A stretch of DNA of 64,000 nt from Flavobacterium anhuiense (GTDB lineage Bacteria; Bacteroidota; Bacteroidia; Flavobacteriales; Flavobacteriaceae), in assembly GCF_004151235.1 (NCBI RefSeq), contig NZ_JUIV01000003.1, forward strand, positions 124,001 through 188,000. The letters are read 5' to 3'. Positions 1 through 9,799 of this stretch are shown one piece after another. The notes under the pieces were generated by a model, which saw only the letters and a list, made by a program, of their open reading frames with translations, was not told the DNA's origin and did not search any database. Each line of letters opens with the position of its first letter. Position 1 is the stretch's first letter. A program made the translations under genes and the position numbers.

Positions 1-401
1 TAATTAACGATATTTCCAAAATAACTTTTCATAATCGTTTTCAGTTAGAAGAGCGATTTATTCAAAAAGCAGACAAAAACGGACTTCTGGATGAATTCTC
101 ATTTGCTTTCCGATTCAGATATCGCTTGCAATCCATGTTTACTCTTTGGGAAAAAGAAGGCAGAAGCATAAAGGGTACGATCTCTGACGAAGTTTTATTC
201 AATTTCGGAAAAGACAATCGCAGAAATACATTCGATCAAAATCGTTTCTACGTTGCTTTACGTTATCATTTCAATCCAAATCTGGGTTTAGAATTGGGTT
301 ATTTAAAAAACTTTCAAAGACGCGCCAGCGGTGTAGATTTCTATGATCGTGATATTATCAGGTTTACAGTCTATCATAGAATTAACCGGAAAAAGTTATG
401 A
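1..401 (+). CDS. DUF2490-like protein, C-terminal part
   Basis: The frame is open from the window edge, so only about the last 133 residues are seen and the start lies upstream. The tail reads as alternating aromatic beta-strands (for example FYVALRYHFNPNLGLELGY) and ends with basic residues, as in the DUF2490 family of outer-membrane-barrel-like Bacteroidota proteins. The function of that family is not known. A strong terminator follows directly. An initiation at an internal TTG (126) is possible on paper but not needed, because the frame continues upstream. The family assignment rests on overall look only. Confidence 0.6.
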   Translation, partial: INDISKITFHNRFQLEERFIQKADKNGLLDEFSFAFRFRYRLQSMFTLWEKEGRSIKGTISDEVLFNFGKDNRRNTFDQNRFYVALRYHFNPNLGLELGYLKNFQRRASGVDFYDRDIIRFTVYHRINRKKL

Positions 402-411
402 GTTGTGAATT

Positions 412-454
412 ACAAAAAATGCCTATCAAATATAATTTGATAGGCATTTTTTGT
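412..454. terminator. Bidirectional rho-independent terminator
   Basis: Ten-bp stem GCCTATCAAA/TTTGATAGGC with a 5-nt loop, flanked by A-run and T-run, between convergent genes ending at 401 (+) and 498 (-). Confidence 0.85.
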
Positions 455-497
455 AACCTTTGAACCTTTGTTCCTCTGAACCTTTGCACCTTAAAAA

Positions 498-3251
498 CTA
501 AGATCCTCTCTGTCTCCTTCCTCCTTTTTTGCTTTCGGCAAAATTTCCAATTTTATAAGCTAAAGAAAACATTACGTAACGTTTTAAAACTGTATTTTCT
601 TCATCTCGGATCGAAGTTGGCGAAATGGTTCTTGTTGCACTTTGGTTTTGATTTAAAACATCATATACTTTTACTTTTGCATATAGTTTTTTATCCAAAA
701 ACCCGTAAGACAAACTAGTATTCCAAAGGAAGAAATCCTTTTTAAAATCATCTGAAATATTTGAATTATACGTATATCCAAAGTCATTTCCGAAAATTAA
801 ATTTGCTGGCCAATACGATGTTGTCTGTAAATTAATTCTATGAATTACATTTGAAGTCGCGTCTCTTGAATAGTTTTCATATCGCGTTTCATTATATGAT
901 AAACTATAAGATGGCGCAATCGAAAGCACTTCACCATAATCATAAGAAGCATAAACACTTGGCGTAACGACAACCGATTTTGCATAATACAAAACAGCAT
1001 TGGTGAATCCTTTATCAAAATTATAATTACCGCTTAAACGCAAACCGTATCTGAGAGTATGTGCATCTTTTTTAATCTGCTGATTCCAGTTTCCTCCAAT
1101 CGAAGCCGAATATGTTCCTGAAATATTTACATAAGTCGTATTTCTTTTTCCGCTGTCATCATAAATCGAAGTAGAAACAACATCATTATTATAATAATCT
1201 CCTTTAAGGAACAAACTATAACCTGAGCGCGTTCTAAAATCAAAGTTTTTAAAATCTATACCCGCAGTACTTTTTTCAATCGGATTAAGATTTGGATTTC
1301 CAATGACACTATTTAACGGATTATTTAAATCTGCAACCGGCATTAATTGCGTAGCCGACGGAAGTGCATTTGAATAATCGTATTTAAAAGTTAAGTTTCT
1401 AGAACGGTTGAATTTGTATCGAAGCTGCGCAGTTCCGTAAGGCAGCATATATCTTTTATTCAGATCTGTAGCTTGATTTAAATAAAAGGAATGATTATCA
1501 AACTCCACAATTGATGTTCTCGAATTTACATTCAGCGTAAATTTACTTTTCTGCCAAGTAATACCCACTTTTGGTGTAATCGAATTTTGTTTTGATGTGG
1601 TATAGTTGGTCAGCGATAAATTTAAATCTGAATATTCTTGTGATGCATCATCAAAATTAAATGTCTTCTGATCATTCATAGAACTCTGCCAGTCAAAATC
1701 GGTTCCGAAACGCAATCTCAATGAATCTGTAACCGGTTCTGTATATTCTAAATCTAGCGAATAAGCATCGCTTTTTGATGTATTTTTTGCATTCTGGTTT
1801 CTTTCATCATTTGGCTTATTATCCTGATAAAATATAGTCTCAGAAATATTGATTCCGTTAGAATCATTTTTAGTGTTATTATTATTGAAAACTACACTTA
1901 AATTTCGTGATTTCTTTTCGAAAGTTTTATTGAAATTAATACTGTTTGCAAAACTTGTATTAGAGCTTTCTGTGTGCGATGTGGCTGTACTTTCGTTTAA
2001 TGCATCGCCATTTTCATTTTCAGAAAAAGTCGATGATTCAGTATTACTGTTTGATTCGGATAAATTCAATTTAGGAGCAAAAACAATCTGCATAGTAGGA
2101 TTGATTTTGTATTCTAATTCAAAATTAGCCTTGTTTCCAGTGTTTTCATTTCTAGTTTTAGAATCGGCTTCGGTCAAAATATTCCCTGTTGGCAATAAAC
2201 TCAATTGGTTCGATTTGCTATCATTTTTAGTCACGGCATTAGTAAAGTTGTAACTACTCATGAACTCCAAATCTTTTGTCCAGTCATCAGAATAATTAAT
2301 TCCGGCTAGAGTAGATTGCGTAATTCCTTTTCCTCCACTGCTTGCGCCTTGACTTCCGCCTTTAGCATTTCGCCCGCCTCCCATATTATCAAAAACCTCA
2401 TCCATAGAAAATCCTGTTGAGTTGATATTGTTTGAAGAAGCCAAAACGCTTATTTTTTGTTTATTTTTAAAGAAATTCATCATTAAACTGCTTTCGTAGC
2501 GCTCATCTGAACCATATCCGCCAAGAACTTTTCCGAAATAGCCTTTATTTTTTTTCTCGTCAATGGTGATATTTATGCTCGAATAATCTGAAGTCGATTC
2601 TTCTTTGGCCAATTCTTCTTTTTTGGTTTTAAAATCAGAAACCTGAACTTTTTTAATAATATCAGCTGGAAGGTTTTTAATGGCAATAGCGCCATCTTTA
2701 TCAAAAAATGCTTTTCCGTTGACTAAAACCTGATTGACTTCTCGCCCATTTACTGTAATTTTTCCCGTATTATCTACATCAAAACCGGGCAACTGTTTCA
2801 GCAGCGTTTCGACATTTGCATCTGGACGCACTTTATAAGAACCTGCATTAAATTCTAGAGTGTCTTTTTTAATGGTAATTGGCGGTGCTTCGCTTTTAAC
2901 TACCACTTCATTTAAAACATTCGCATTTTCAAGCAGGTATAATTTACCAAAGTCTTTACTTTCTGTAAGCGCTTTTTGTTCTTCAAAATAAGCTTGATAT
3001 CCTGTATAATTTACTTTTAAGAAAACGGGCTTATCATACTTTTTAGTATTGATAATAAAATTTCCATTTTTGTCTGTGGTAGCATATTCAATAATGGTTG
3101 AATCTTTTACTGCTGAAAAATAAACAGTAGCTAGTTCTAGCGGAAGCTGCGAGTTGATATCAACCACAGTTCCTTTAATAACGATATTGTTTTGGGCATT
3201 TGCTGAATAAACAAAAGCTAAGAACAATAAAAGCGAATAAATTCTGGTCAT
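498..3251 (-). CDS. TonB-dependent-receptor-like outer-membrane beta-barrel protein
   Basis: 917 residues. A signal peptide (MTRIYSLLLFLAFVYSANAQ) is followed by a CarboxypepD_reg-like beta-sandwich (about residues 22-110), a plug-like segment (about 125-215, with LLKQLPGFDVDNTGKITVNG) and a long barrel rich in alternating aromatic/polar strands to the C-terminus. This matches the 'outer membrane beta-barrel family' (OMP_b-brl_3, PF14905), a TonB-receptor relative without the SusC hallmark. A Gly/Ser-rich stretch lies near residues 290-310. No SusD partner is adjacent, so the substrate cannot be named. It is monocistronic, with a terminator shared with the upstream convergent gene. Confidence 0.85.
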   Translation of the reverse strand: MTRIYSLLLFLAFVYSANAQNNIVIKGTVVDINSQLPLELATVYFSAVKDSTIIEYATTDKNGNFIINTKKYDKPVFLKVNYTGYQAYFEEQKALTESKDFGKLYLLENANVLNEVVVKSEAPPITIKKDTLEFNAGSYKVRPDANVETLLKQLPGFDVDNTGKITVNGREVNQVLVNGKAFFDKDGAIAIKNLPADIIKKVQVSDFKTKKEELAKEESTSDYSSINITIDEKKNKGYFGKVLGGYGSDERYESSLMMNFFKNKQKISVLASSNNINSTGFSMDEVFDNMGGGRNAKGGSQGASSGGKGITQSTLAGINYSDDWTKDLEFMSSYNFTNAVTKNDSKSNQLSLLPTGNILTEADSKTRNENTGNKANFELEYKINPTMQIVFAPKLNLSESNSNTESSTFSENENGDALNESTATSHTESSNTSFANSINFNKTFEKKSRNLSVVFNNNNTKNDSNGINISETIFYQDNKPNDERNQNAKNTSKSDAYSLDLEYTEPVTDSLRLRFGTDFDWQSSMNDQKTFNFDDASQEYSDLNLSLTNYTTSKQNSITPKVGITWQKSKFTLNVNSRTSIVEFDNHSFYLNQATDLNKRYMLPYGTAQLRYKFNRSRNLTFKYDYSNALPSATQLMPVADLNNPLNSVIGNPNLNPIEKSTAGIDFKNFDFRTRSGYSLFLKGDYYNNDVVSTSIYDDSGKRNTTYVNISGTYSASIGGNWNQQIKKDAHTLRYGLRLSGNYNFDKGFTNAVLYYAKSVVVTPSVYASYDYGEVLSIAPSYSLSYNETRYENYSRDATSNVIHRINLQTTSYWPANLIFGNDFGYTYNSNISDDFKKDFFLWNTSLSYGFLDKKLYAKVKVYDVLNQNQSATRTISPTSIRDEENTVLKRYVMFSLAYKIGNFAESKKGGRRQRGS

Positions 3252-3375
3252 AAAATTGGGTTAGTTAGATCAGTAAGACTTAAAAAAATGCAAAAGGTTT
3301 AATTGTATTTTTTACATTTAACCAAATATGATGCCAATACAAAAACCGATCTTTTAATAATCAAGACACCAAACA

Positions 3376-3408
3376 TAAAAAAATCCCCTATTCAAGGGGA
3401 CTATTTTT
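3376..3408 (-). terminator. Terminator after der
   Basis: TCCCC stem with 7-nt loop (3384-3400) and U-rich tract on the minus strand directly after the der stop codon. Confidence 0.7.
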
Positions 3409-4721
3409 TATTTTTCTCTTATATAAATATCGATCGGAACTCCTGCGAAATCCCATTTCTCACGAATTTTATTTTCCAAGTATCTCTTATAAGGTTCTTT
3501 AACGTATTGCGGTAAATTGGCAAAAAATACAAATTGCGGCGTTTGAGTTGGCAACTGCATGCAATATTTAATTTTTACATACTTCCCTTTCATTGCTGGT
3601 GGCGGATAAGATTCAATCACCTTCAACATATATTCGTTGAATTTTGAAGTTGGGATTCTCTGTTTTCTATTTTCGTAAACTTGAACTGTAGCTTCAAGAG
3701 CTTTTAACAAACGTTGTTTTGTTAAAGCAGAAACGAATAAAATTGGCACATCTGTAAAAGGCATCAATTCTTTTTTGATTTTCTCTTCGTAATCACGTGT
3801 AGACATGGTATCTTTTTCTACCAAATCCCATTTGTTTACCAAAATTACAACACCTTTTCTATTCTTCTCAGCCAACCAGAAAATACTCTGATCCTGACCT
3901 TCAAATCCACGAGTTGCATCGATAACCAAAATACAGATATCTGCATGTTCGATTGCACGTACAGAACGCATTACAGAGTAAAACTCTAAGTCTTCCTTAA
4001 CTTTTGCTTTACGACGAATTCCCGCAGTATCGACCAAATTAAATTCGAAACCAAAACGGTCAAATTTTGTATCAATTGCATCACGAGTAGTTCCAGCAAT
4101 ATCAGTAACAATATAACGGTCTTTACCAATTAAAGCATTGATAAAACTAGATTTCCCAGCATTTGGACGTCCTACAACCGCAAAACGAGGCAATTCAACT
4201 TCTGGCGTTTCTGGCTCTGGTTTTTCTGGGAAAGCTTCGATTAAAGCATCCAGCAAATCTCCTGTTCCGCTTCCTGAAATACTAGCGAAAGTATAATATT
4301 CACCTAAACCAAGGTTATAAAACTCAACCGCATCTTTTTCACGCATCGCGTTATCAACCTTATTTACAGCCAATAAAACTGGTTTTGTTACTTTACGAAG
4401 CAATTTTGCAACGGTTTCATCCATTGGTGTAATTCCTTCTTCAACATCAACCACAAAAATAATAACATCGGCTTCGTCGATAGCAAGTTCTACCTGTTTA
4501 CGGATTTCACCTTCGAAAACGTCATCAGACCCTCGAACATATCCACCTGTATCAATGACAGAAAACTCTTTTCCGTTCCACTCGCTTTTACCATAGTTTC
4601 TATCGCGGGTAACCCCAGATACTGAATCTACAATAGCTTCTCTTCTTTGTATCAGCCTATTAAAAAGGGTCGATTTCCCTACATTAGGTCTTCCTACTAT
4701 CGCAACAATGTTATTACTCAT
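3408..4721 (-). CDS. der: Ribosome biogenesis GTPase Der (EngA)
   Basis: 437 residues, the usual Der length. Two tandem GTPase domains are visible. The first has G1 GRPNVGKST near residue 10, DTGG and NKVD. The second has G1 GRPNAGKSS near residue 185, DTAG and NKWD. A C-terminal KH-like domain with lysine-rich strands follows. Der assists maturation of the 50S ribosomal subunit and is a core gene. It lies close to era on the same strand but is separated from it by a palindromic repeat, and a -7-like TACCTTTG (minus strand, 4819-4826) sits upstream, so it probably has its own promoter. Confidence 0.97.
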   Translation of the reverse strand: MSNNIVAIVGRPNVGKSTLFNRLIQRREAIVDSVSGVTRDRNYGKSEWNGKEFSVIDTGGYVRGSDDVFEGEIRKQVELAIDEADVIIFVVDVEEGITPMDETVAKLLRKVTKPVLLAVNKVDNAMREKDAVEFYNLGLGEYYTFASISGSGTGDLLDALIEAFPEKPEPETPEVELPRFAVVGRPNAGKSSFINALIGKDRYIVTDIAGTTRDAIDTKFDRFGFEFNLVDTAGIRRKAKVKEDLEFYSVMRSVRAIEHADICILVIDATRGFEGQDQSIFWLAEKNRKGVVILVNKWDLVEKDTMSTRDYEEKIKKELMPFTDVPILFVSALTKQRLLKALEATVQVYENRKQRIPTSKFNEYMLKVIESYPPPAMKGKYVKIKYCMQLPTQTPQFVFFANLPQYVKEPYKRYLENKIREKWDFAGVPIDIYIREK

Positions 4722-4818
4722 TTTATTGAATTTTAGATTTTAGACTTTAGATTTCAGATTCTTAGCTTCCTAAAAACCTAATCACTTGTAATCTAAAATG
4801 CCTTATTTAAATTTTTTG

Positions 4819-4826
4819 CAAAGGTA
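4819..4826 (-). promoter_or_regulatory. Bacteroidetes -7 promoter element for der
   Basis: TACCTTTG on the minus strand fits TAnnTTTG about 100 bp before the der start. A clear -33 TTTG at the right distance is not seen. Confidence 0.5.
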
Positions 4827-4899
4827 GTTAAAAAAAGTTGCTGAGACGCTAAGTTTCTTAGTACCTAAGTTTTTATTGTTTTTTTGTATAATTTTCAAG

Positions 4900-4981
4900 A
4901 GCTAATCCAGCTATCCGCTATATCTTTTCCTGGCTAAAGAAGCCAGAAAAAGGATACCGCTCCTATCTGGGCTAGGGCACC
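4900..4981. repeat. Palindromic intergenic repeat between der and era
   Basis: About 80 bp with nested inverted symmetry. The central hairpin is CTGGCT/AGCCAG with flanking CTTTTC and GAAAAAG. The outer arms (CTAATCCAG..TATCCGCTATATC and GGATACCGC..CTATCTGGGCTAG) are imperfect reverse complements. It resembles the palindromic intergenic repeats common in Flavobacterium. The rest of the 4722-5045 gap is AT-rich with no gene. Confidence 0.6.
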
Positions 4982-5045
4982 TATTTTCAAAAGAACTTTC
5001 GTTTGACGATTAAACAAATCAACGATTAACCGATTAAACAAAAAA

Positions 5046-5933
5046 CTATTGATTATATCCGAAACGTTTCAGCATATTAGCATTGCTTCTCCAGTTTTTG
5101 TTCACTTTTACATAAAGCTCGATGTGAATTTGTTTTCCGAAGAATTTCTCTAAATCAGCTCTAGCATCAGTTCCCACTTTTTTAAGCGCAGCTCCTTTAT
5201 GCCCGATAATGATTCCTTTTTGCGTATCGCGCTCCACCATAATTACCGAACGGATTCTGATAATATTGTCGGTTTCGTGAAATTCTTCTGTAACGATTTC
5301 TACTGCGTATGGAATTTCTTTAGCATAATTCAATAAGATTTTCTCACGGATAGTTTCATTTACAAAGAAACGTTCTGGCTTGTCTGTTAATTGGTCTTTT
5401 GGATAATAAGGTGGTGATTCTGGCAATAATTCGATAATTCTTCCAAAGACTTCTGGAACGTTGAAGTTCTGCAAAGCCGAAATCGGGAAAATCTCTGCAT
5501 TTGGCACTTTTTCTTTCCAGAAAGAAACTTGTTGCTCTAATTGCTCTTGGTTTGAATTATCAATTTTATTTAAAAGCAATAAAACCGGAATCTTAGCATG
5601 AATGATTTTCTTGAAGAAGTCTTCATCTTTCAAGTCTTGCTCCCCTATTTCGACCATGTAGATTAAAATGTCAGCATCTTCAAAAGCCGATTTTACAAAG
5701 TTCATCATCGATTCCTGCATTTCATAAGCGGGTTTAATGATTCCAGGAGTATCAGACAAAACCAATTGGAAGTCTTCTCCGTTTACAATTCCAAGAATTC
5801 TATGACGTGTTGTTTGTGCTTTTGATGTAATGATCGACAATCGTTCTCCAACGAAAGCGTTCATCAATGTTGATTTTCCAACATTTGGATTTCCGATAAT
5901 ATTTACGAAACCTGCTTTATGTGACATTTGCAT
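5046..5933 (-). CDS. era: GTPase Era
   Basis: 295 residues. N-terminal Ras-like GTPase with G1 GNPNVGKST (about residue 14), switch region QTTRH, G3 DTPG and G4 NKID. The C-terminal KH type II domain contains GHKGAALKKVGTDAR. Era binds the 3' end of 16S rRNA and is needed for 30S assembly. The start MQMSHKAGFV leaves a choice between M1 and M3, and M3 fits other Era proteins slightly better. A TACCTTTG element lies just upstream. Neighbouring der makes this a ribosome-assembly locus. Confidence 0.97.
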   Translation of the reverse strand: MQMSHKAGFVNIIGNPNVGKSTLMNAFVGERLSIITSKAQTTRHRILGIVNGEDFQLVLSDTPGIIKPAYEMQESMMNFVKSAFEDADILIYMVEIGEQDLKDEDFFKKIIHAKIPVLLLLNKIDNSNQEQLEQQVSFWKEKVPNAEIFPISALQNFNVPEVFGRIIELLPESPPYYPKDQLTDKPERFFVNETIREKILLNYAKEIPYAVEIVTEEFHETDNIIRIRSVIMVERDTQKGIIIGHKGAALKKVGTDARADLEKFFGKQIHIELYVKVNKNWRSNANMLKRFGYNQ

Positions 5934-5947
5934 GATATTTTAAGATG

Positions 5948-5955
5948 CAAAGGTA
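5948..5955 (-). promoter_or_regulatory. -7 promoter element for era
   Basis: TACCTTTG on the minus strand, 15 bp before the annotated start, matches TAnnTTTG. The very short leader is an argument for the downstream start M3 of era. Confidence 0.5.
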
Positions 5956-6001
5956 GTCATATCAACTCAATACAGAAAATAAAACATTTTTTAAAGTTTT
6001 C

Positions 6002-6032
6002 GTTGGATTTCTAAAAAATCGGCGTATCTTTG
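6002..6032 (+). promoter_or_regulatory. Promoter of the first initiator tRNA
   Basis: -33-like GTTG (6002-6005), 19-bp spacer, TATCTTTG (6025-6032), then the tRNA 12 bp further on. The same -7 region and leader precede the second tRNA copy at 54.8 kb. Confidence 0.8.
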
Positions 6033-6044
6033 CACCCGAAACAT

Positions 6045-6117
6045 CGCGGGATAGAGCAGTAGGCAGCTCGTCGGGCTCATAACCCGAAGGTCACAGGTTC
6101 GAGTCCTGTTCCCGCTA
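6045..6117 (+). tRNA. Initiator tRNA-fMet (CAT), copy 1
   Basis: A complete cloverleaf can be drawn by hand: acceptor CGCGGGA/TCCCGCT with a mismatched 1:72 pair (C and T), D arm GAGC/GCTC, anticodon stem TCGGG/CCCGA with three consecutive G:C pairs, loop CTCATAA (anticodon CAT), T arm ACAGG/CCTGT. The mismatched first pair and the GGG/CCC anticodon stem are initiator hallmarks. The 3' CCA is not encoded. It is identical to the copy at 54857-54929. Confidence 0.95.
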
Positions 6118-6125
6118 CTAAGTAA

Positions 6126-6153
6126 AGCTTCAGAGAAATCTGGAGCTTTTTTT
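6126..6153 (+). terminator. Terminator of tRNA-fMet copy 1 (repeat family member 1)
   Basis: AGCTTCAGA-GAAA-TCTGGAGCT plus T7. One of six near-identical GAAA-loop terminators in the window. Confidence 0.85.
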
Positions 6154-6172
6154 GTTTTATTTAATCCACTGG

Positions 6173-6268
6173 GCTTATATCCTCCACGGACACCGGTTCG
6201 AGTCTTCGCTGTGGGAAACTATTAAGAGAAAGTAAAAGCTTGAGAAATATAGATTCTCAGTTTTTTTG
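6173..6268 (+). pseudogene. Decayed tRNA-plus-terminator relic
   Basis: Sequence after tRNA copy 1 lines up with the 3' half of that tRNA: GGGCTTATA against GGGCTCATA, then CACCGGTTCGAGTC against CACAGGTTCGAGTC. It is followed by AGTAAAAGCTTGAGAA..TTCTCAGTTTTTTT, matching the downstream AGTAAAGCTTCAGAG..terminator. The acceptor and anticodon stems no longer pair, so it should not be functional. I infer a tandem duplication that decayed. Confidence 0.55.
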
Positions 6269-6303
6269 TGATTCGAAAAATCTTGTTTCATTTTTTAAAA
6301 ATA

Positions 6304-6341
6304 AAAAACCACATTTTCAAACGAATGAAAATGTGGTTTTT
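6304..6341. terminator. Terminator after the LRR gene
   Basis: AAAACCACATTTTC/GAAAATGTGGTTTT stem with 8-nt loop, 22 bp beyond the stop codon of the minus-strand gene at 6363. Confidence 0.85.
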
Positions 6342-6362
6342 AACTTATATATGTTTTTTAAT

Positions 6363-9300
6363 TTAATCGACTATTATTTTTCTAACAATAGTAGATCCTT
6401 CACTTTCTAAATACACATAATAAATCCCTTTTGGGAATCCTGATAAATTGATGCTGTTAGTGTTTGAGCCATTAGCAAATTTGACAGTTTTTACCAACTT
6501 TCCTGATGTTTCGTACACATTTGCCTTTTCTAGCACAATGTTGTCAATATGTAATTCTCCTTTGGTCGGATTAGGATAAATGGCGATTTTGTCAAAAATT
6601 AAATCTTCGATTCCTAAGGTACAAGTTGTTTTTGAATAAATTGCTGCTGTATCTTTAGCTGTTGACCAATTGGCATTAGCATAAGCAACATCATCTACCA
6701 GAATACAGGATAGTGAAGCATTCGTTTTGAAATTGACATTCGCCAGTTTGCTATTGTTTCCGTTACTTAAATTCAAAGAAGTCAATTTATTGTTGGAACA
6801 ATTTAAATCTGTAAGAAGCGTATTCTTAGAAAGGTCTAAACTTCCTATTAGATTGTTAGAACAACTCAATTTAGTCAACCATACATTTTTAGAAACATCT
6901 AAGGTGGTTAGTTGATTGGCAACGCTGGTTTTTGCATTGATTTTTTTATTGGTTGTTACAATACCGTCACAATACAGTTCTGTAAGCTGGGTGTTTTTAG
7001 AAACATCTAAAGTCGATAGTGGATTCTTTGAACAATCTAAATATTTCAGTGCCGTGTTAGAAGATACATCTATTGAGGTCAATAAATTTCCTTGACACTT
7101 TAAGGTTTCCAGGTTTGAAAAATATTGGATTCCTGCTAAACTGGTAATACCGGAATTGGAAATGTCTAAACTGGTTACATTTTTTATGCTGGACAATAAA
7201 ACAGAACCATCTTTAACAGTATCAATCCCTAAAGCGATTAACTTGCTCTCAAACTCACTATTAACTTCAACAATGATAGGGCAACTATGCGAATAACTTG
7301 CAGTAGCATCTTTGGCTGTAGCCCAATTTGCAGTAGAATAACTAGCATTATCTACCTGAATGCAGGTTAAATCAGGATTGTTTGTAAAGTTATTGGTGCT
7401 TTCGAACCAAGCATTCTTTCCATTCTGCATATTTAGACTTCTTAATTTATTATTATAGCAATAAAAAGTTCCTAAGCTGGTATTCTTGGAAACATCTAAA
7501 GCCGTTAATTGATTATCATAACAATCTAACTTTGTTAATCTAATATTTTTAGAAACATCTAAAGCCGTTAATTGATTAGAATAACAAACTAAATATACTA
7601 AACCGGCATTCTTTGAAACATCTAAAGCCGTTATTTGATTCTGATGACAATATAATTCTACCAAAGCAAAACTATTAGCAATATACAAACTCGTTAATTG
7701 GTTATTTTCACAATGTAAAGTCTGTAAATTTCTAAAATCTTGAATTCCGGTTAAATCACTAATAGAACTGGAGGAAACATCCAAGTCGTTTAACCAATAA
7801 ACGTTGGATGTTAACACTTTTCCGTCAGGAGTTCCAAAATCAATTCCTAATGAGATTAACTTCTTTTCAAAATTCACATCAGGAATAACGGTGTATGCTG
7901 AGCAATCTCTGCTATAACTTGCAGAAGCGTCCTTATATGACTTCCAAGTGTTATTCGAATAATAATCGCTATCTGCCTGAATGCATCCTAAATCAGGGTT
8001 ACTTTTAAAGTTTTTGGTATTGAGATATTCATTGCGTCCATTCTTCAAATTTAAACTCGTTAACTGATTCGAACTGCAGTCTATATTTCTTAAACCCATA
8101 TTCTTAGAAACATCTAAATCTGTTAATTGATTAGAATAGCAATACAGGTCGGTTAAAGCAGTATTCTTAGAAACATCTAAAGTTTTTAGTTGGTTGGAAT
8201 AACAATATAATTTGGTTAAAACACTGCTTTTAGAAACATCAAAACTTATTAATTGATTATTATGGCATCTTAGTTCTGTCAGCGAAACATTTTGAGAAAC
8301 ATTTAAGCTTGCCAATTGATTGGAATAACACTGTAAGTTTGTTAAAGCTGTATTATTAGAAACATCCAAAGCCGTTAATTGATTAGAATAACAATACAGC
8401 AATGTCAGAGCTAAACTATTCGAAACATCTAAAGCTGTTAATTTGTTGGAATAGCACGTTAATTGCTCTAAAGCGGTATTCTTAGAAACATTTAAACTCG
8501 TTAATTGATTCGATTCACAATATAATCTTGTTAAAGCAATATTCTTGGACACATCTAAAGACGTTAATTGATTGCCATTACAATTTAAAAACTGTAAAGC
8601 CGTAAAATCTTGAATTCCAGCTAAATTAGTAATAGAACTGCTTGAGACATCTAAAGAAGTTAATGCAGCAATCTTAGCTGTTGGCACTTTTCCATCAACT
8701 GCTCCAAAATCAATTCCTAAATAAATCAGCTTCTTCTCAAAATTCACATCAGGAATAAGAGTATATTGAACAAAAGCTGAGCAGTCTAAACTATAACTTG
8801 CCTCAGCATCTTTGGCTGTCCAATTGGCAGTAGAATAAGTCACATTATCTACCTGAATACAGCTTAAGCTATTACTATCAAAGGCACTATTGGTCGATAA
8901 TTTAGAATTATTTCCATTTTTCAAATTAAGACTTACCAATTGATTATCAGAACAATCTAAATATGTCAAAGCAGTATTCTTGGAAAGATCTAAGTTCTTT
9001 AGTTGATTATTATAACAATGTAAAATTGTTAAAGAAGTATTCTTAGAAACATCTAAAGCTGTTAGTAGGTTATGATAACAACGTAACTCTGTTAAAGCAG
9101 TATTCTTGGAAACGTCTATAGTTGTTAAGTAATTGCTTCCAAAACTCAAGTAGGTTAAAGCGGTATTCTTGGAAACATCTAAAGACGTTAATTGATTGCT
9201 ATCACAAAACAAAGATTTTAAAGCAGTGAAATCCTGAATCCCGGTTAAATCGGCAATAAAACCGACTCCCCTAACATTTAAGGTAGTCAGGGTGTTTATT

Positions 9301-9452
9301 TTTGAAGTTAAAACTTTACCATCTGGTGTGCCTGAATCAATTCCCTGACGGATTAGTTCTGCTTCAAAATATGCATCGGGAATCAGGGTGTATTGTTGAG
9401 CAAAAGAAGATACGCTCACAAAGAATATTAAATAAAGTAGTTTTATTTTCAT
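6363..9452 (-). CDS. Secreted leucine-rich-repeat protein with type IX secretion sorting tail
   Basis: Start chosen at the ATG at 9452, because MKIKLLYLIFFVSVSSFAQQ is a clean signal peptide (an upstream ATG at 9485 would add 11 odd residues). The mature protein holds four modules, each opening with an IPD.xFE..LI..GID..DGKV segment and followed by many 21-22-residue LRRs of the form LTxLDVSKNTALTxLxCYSNQ. The modules end with a Cys pair region (LxCIQVDN...YSxDC). The last ~75 residues (IYPNPTKGELHI ... GIYYVYLESEG..IVRKIIVD) are a Por_Secre_tail type A T9SS signal. It is expected on the cell surface or released. The ligand is unknown. The extreme repetitiveness suggests repeat-number variation. 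Confidence 0.9.
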   Translation of the reverse strand: MKIKLLYLIFFVSVSSFAQQYTLIPDAYFEAELIRQGIDSGTPDGKVLTSKINTLTTLNVRGVGFIADLTGIQDFTALKSLFCDSNQLTSLDVSKNTALTYLSFGSNYLTTIDVSKNTALTELRCYHNLLTALDVSKNTSLTILHCYNNQLKNLDLSKNTALTYLDCSDNQLVSLNLKNGNNSKLSTNSAFDSNSLSCIQVDNVTYSTANWTAKDAEASYSLDCSAFVQYTLIPDVNFEKKLIYLGIDFGAVDGKVPTAKIAALTSLDVSSSSITNLAGIQDFTALQFLNCNGNQLTSLDVSKNIALTRLYCESNQLTSLNVSKNTALEQLTCYSNKLTALDVSNSLALTLLYCYSNQLTALDVSNNTALTNLQCYSNQLASLNVSQNVSLTELRCHNNQLISFDVSKSSVLTKLYCYSNQLKTLDVSKNTALTDLYCYSNQLTDLDVSKNMGLRNIDCSSNQLTSLNLKNGRNEYLNTKNFKSNPDLGCIQADSDYYSNNTWKSYKDASASYSRDCSAYTVIPDVNFEKKLISLGIDFGTPDGKVLTSNVYWLNDLDVSSSSISDLTGIQDFRNLQTLHCENNQLTSLYIANSFALVELYCHQNQITALDVSKNAGLVYLVCYSNQLTALDVSKNIRLTKLDCYDNQLTALDVSKNTSLGTFYCYNNKLRSLNMQNGKNAWFESTNNFTNNPDLTCIQVDNASYSTANWATAKDATASYSHSCPIIVEVNSEFESKLIALGIDTVKDGSVLLSSIKNVTSLDISNSGITSLAGIQYFSNLETLKCQGNLLTSIDVSSNTALKYLDCSKNPLSTLDVSKNTQLTELYCDGIVTTNKKINAKTSVANQLTTLDVSKNVWLTKLSCSNNLIGSLDLSKNTLLTDLNCSNNKLTSLNLSNGNNSKLANVNFKTNASLSCILVDDVAYANANWSTAKDTAAIYSKTTCTLGIEDLIFDKIAIYPNPTKGELHIDNIVLEKANVYETSGKLVKTVKFANGSNTNSINLSGFPKGIYYVYLESEGSTIVRKIIVD

Positions 9453-9647
9453 AGGTAATGTTTTGTTAATATTAAAACCCCTCAAATATATAGAATATTA
9501 ACTAGTATCTTACATAGACTGTTAAAGAAATCAAAAAATGTTTTAATCAAAAAAACATCTGCAAGTATATTTTTAAAAATTTCAAAGGAGATTATCCCAG
9601 ATATTTAGAACCAGAAAATTTAGTATTCAGTGATTTTTATTTTCTTC

Positions 9648-9691
9648 AAATCATCAAGAAAATGATTCGAGAATTGTCCCGTTAGGGCTAC
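9648..9691 (+). repeat. 44-bp interspersed repeat, copy 1
   Basis: Starts AAATCATCA and ends with AATTGTCCCGTTAGGGCTAC (9672-9691). The final 20 nt are identical to 23790-23809 and the first 9 nt recur at the same 24-bp offset. It contains a small GTCCC-GTTA-GGG hairpin and is followed by a terminator in both places. Confidence 0.65.
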
Positions 9692-9697
9692 ACAGAC

Positions 9698-9729
9698 AAA
9701 AAGCTCCAGAGAAATCTGAAGCTTTTTTT
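9698..9729. terminator. Terminator (repeat family member 2)
   Basis: AAAAAGCTCCAGA-GAAA-TCTGAAGCTTTTTTT, same family as 6126-6153. Lies between the LRR gene start and the serine hydrolase stop in an otherwise gene-free stretch (9486-9799). Confidence 0.75.
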
Positions 9730-9799
9730 GTTTTAACTATCTTTGTTAACATCTCATTGCGATAACGAGCGGGACGCTCCGGCCAGCAGAGGGTAGTTT

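Noticed and set aside
3303..3515. Plus-strand frame over the der end
   Set aside because: Antisense to der and its terminator; no features.
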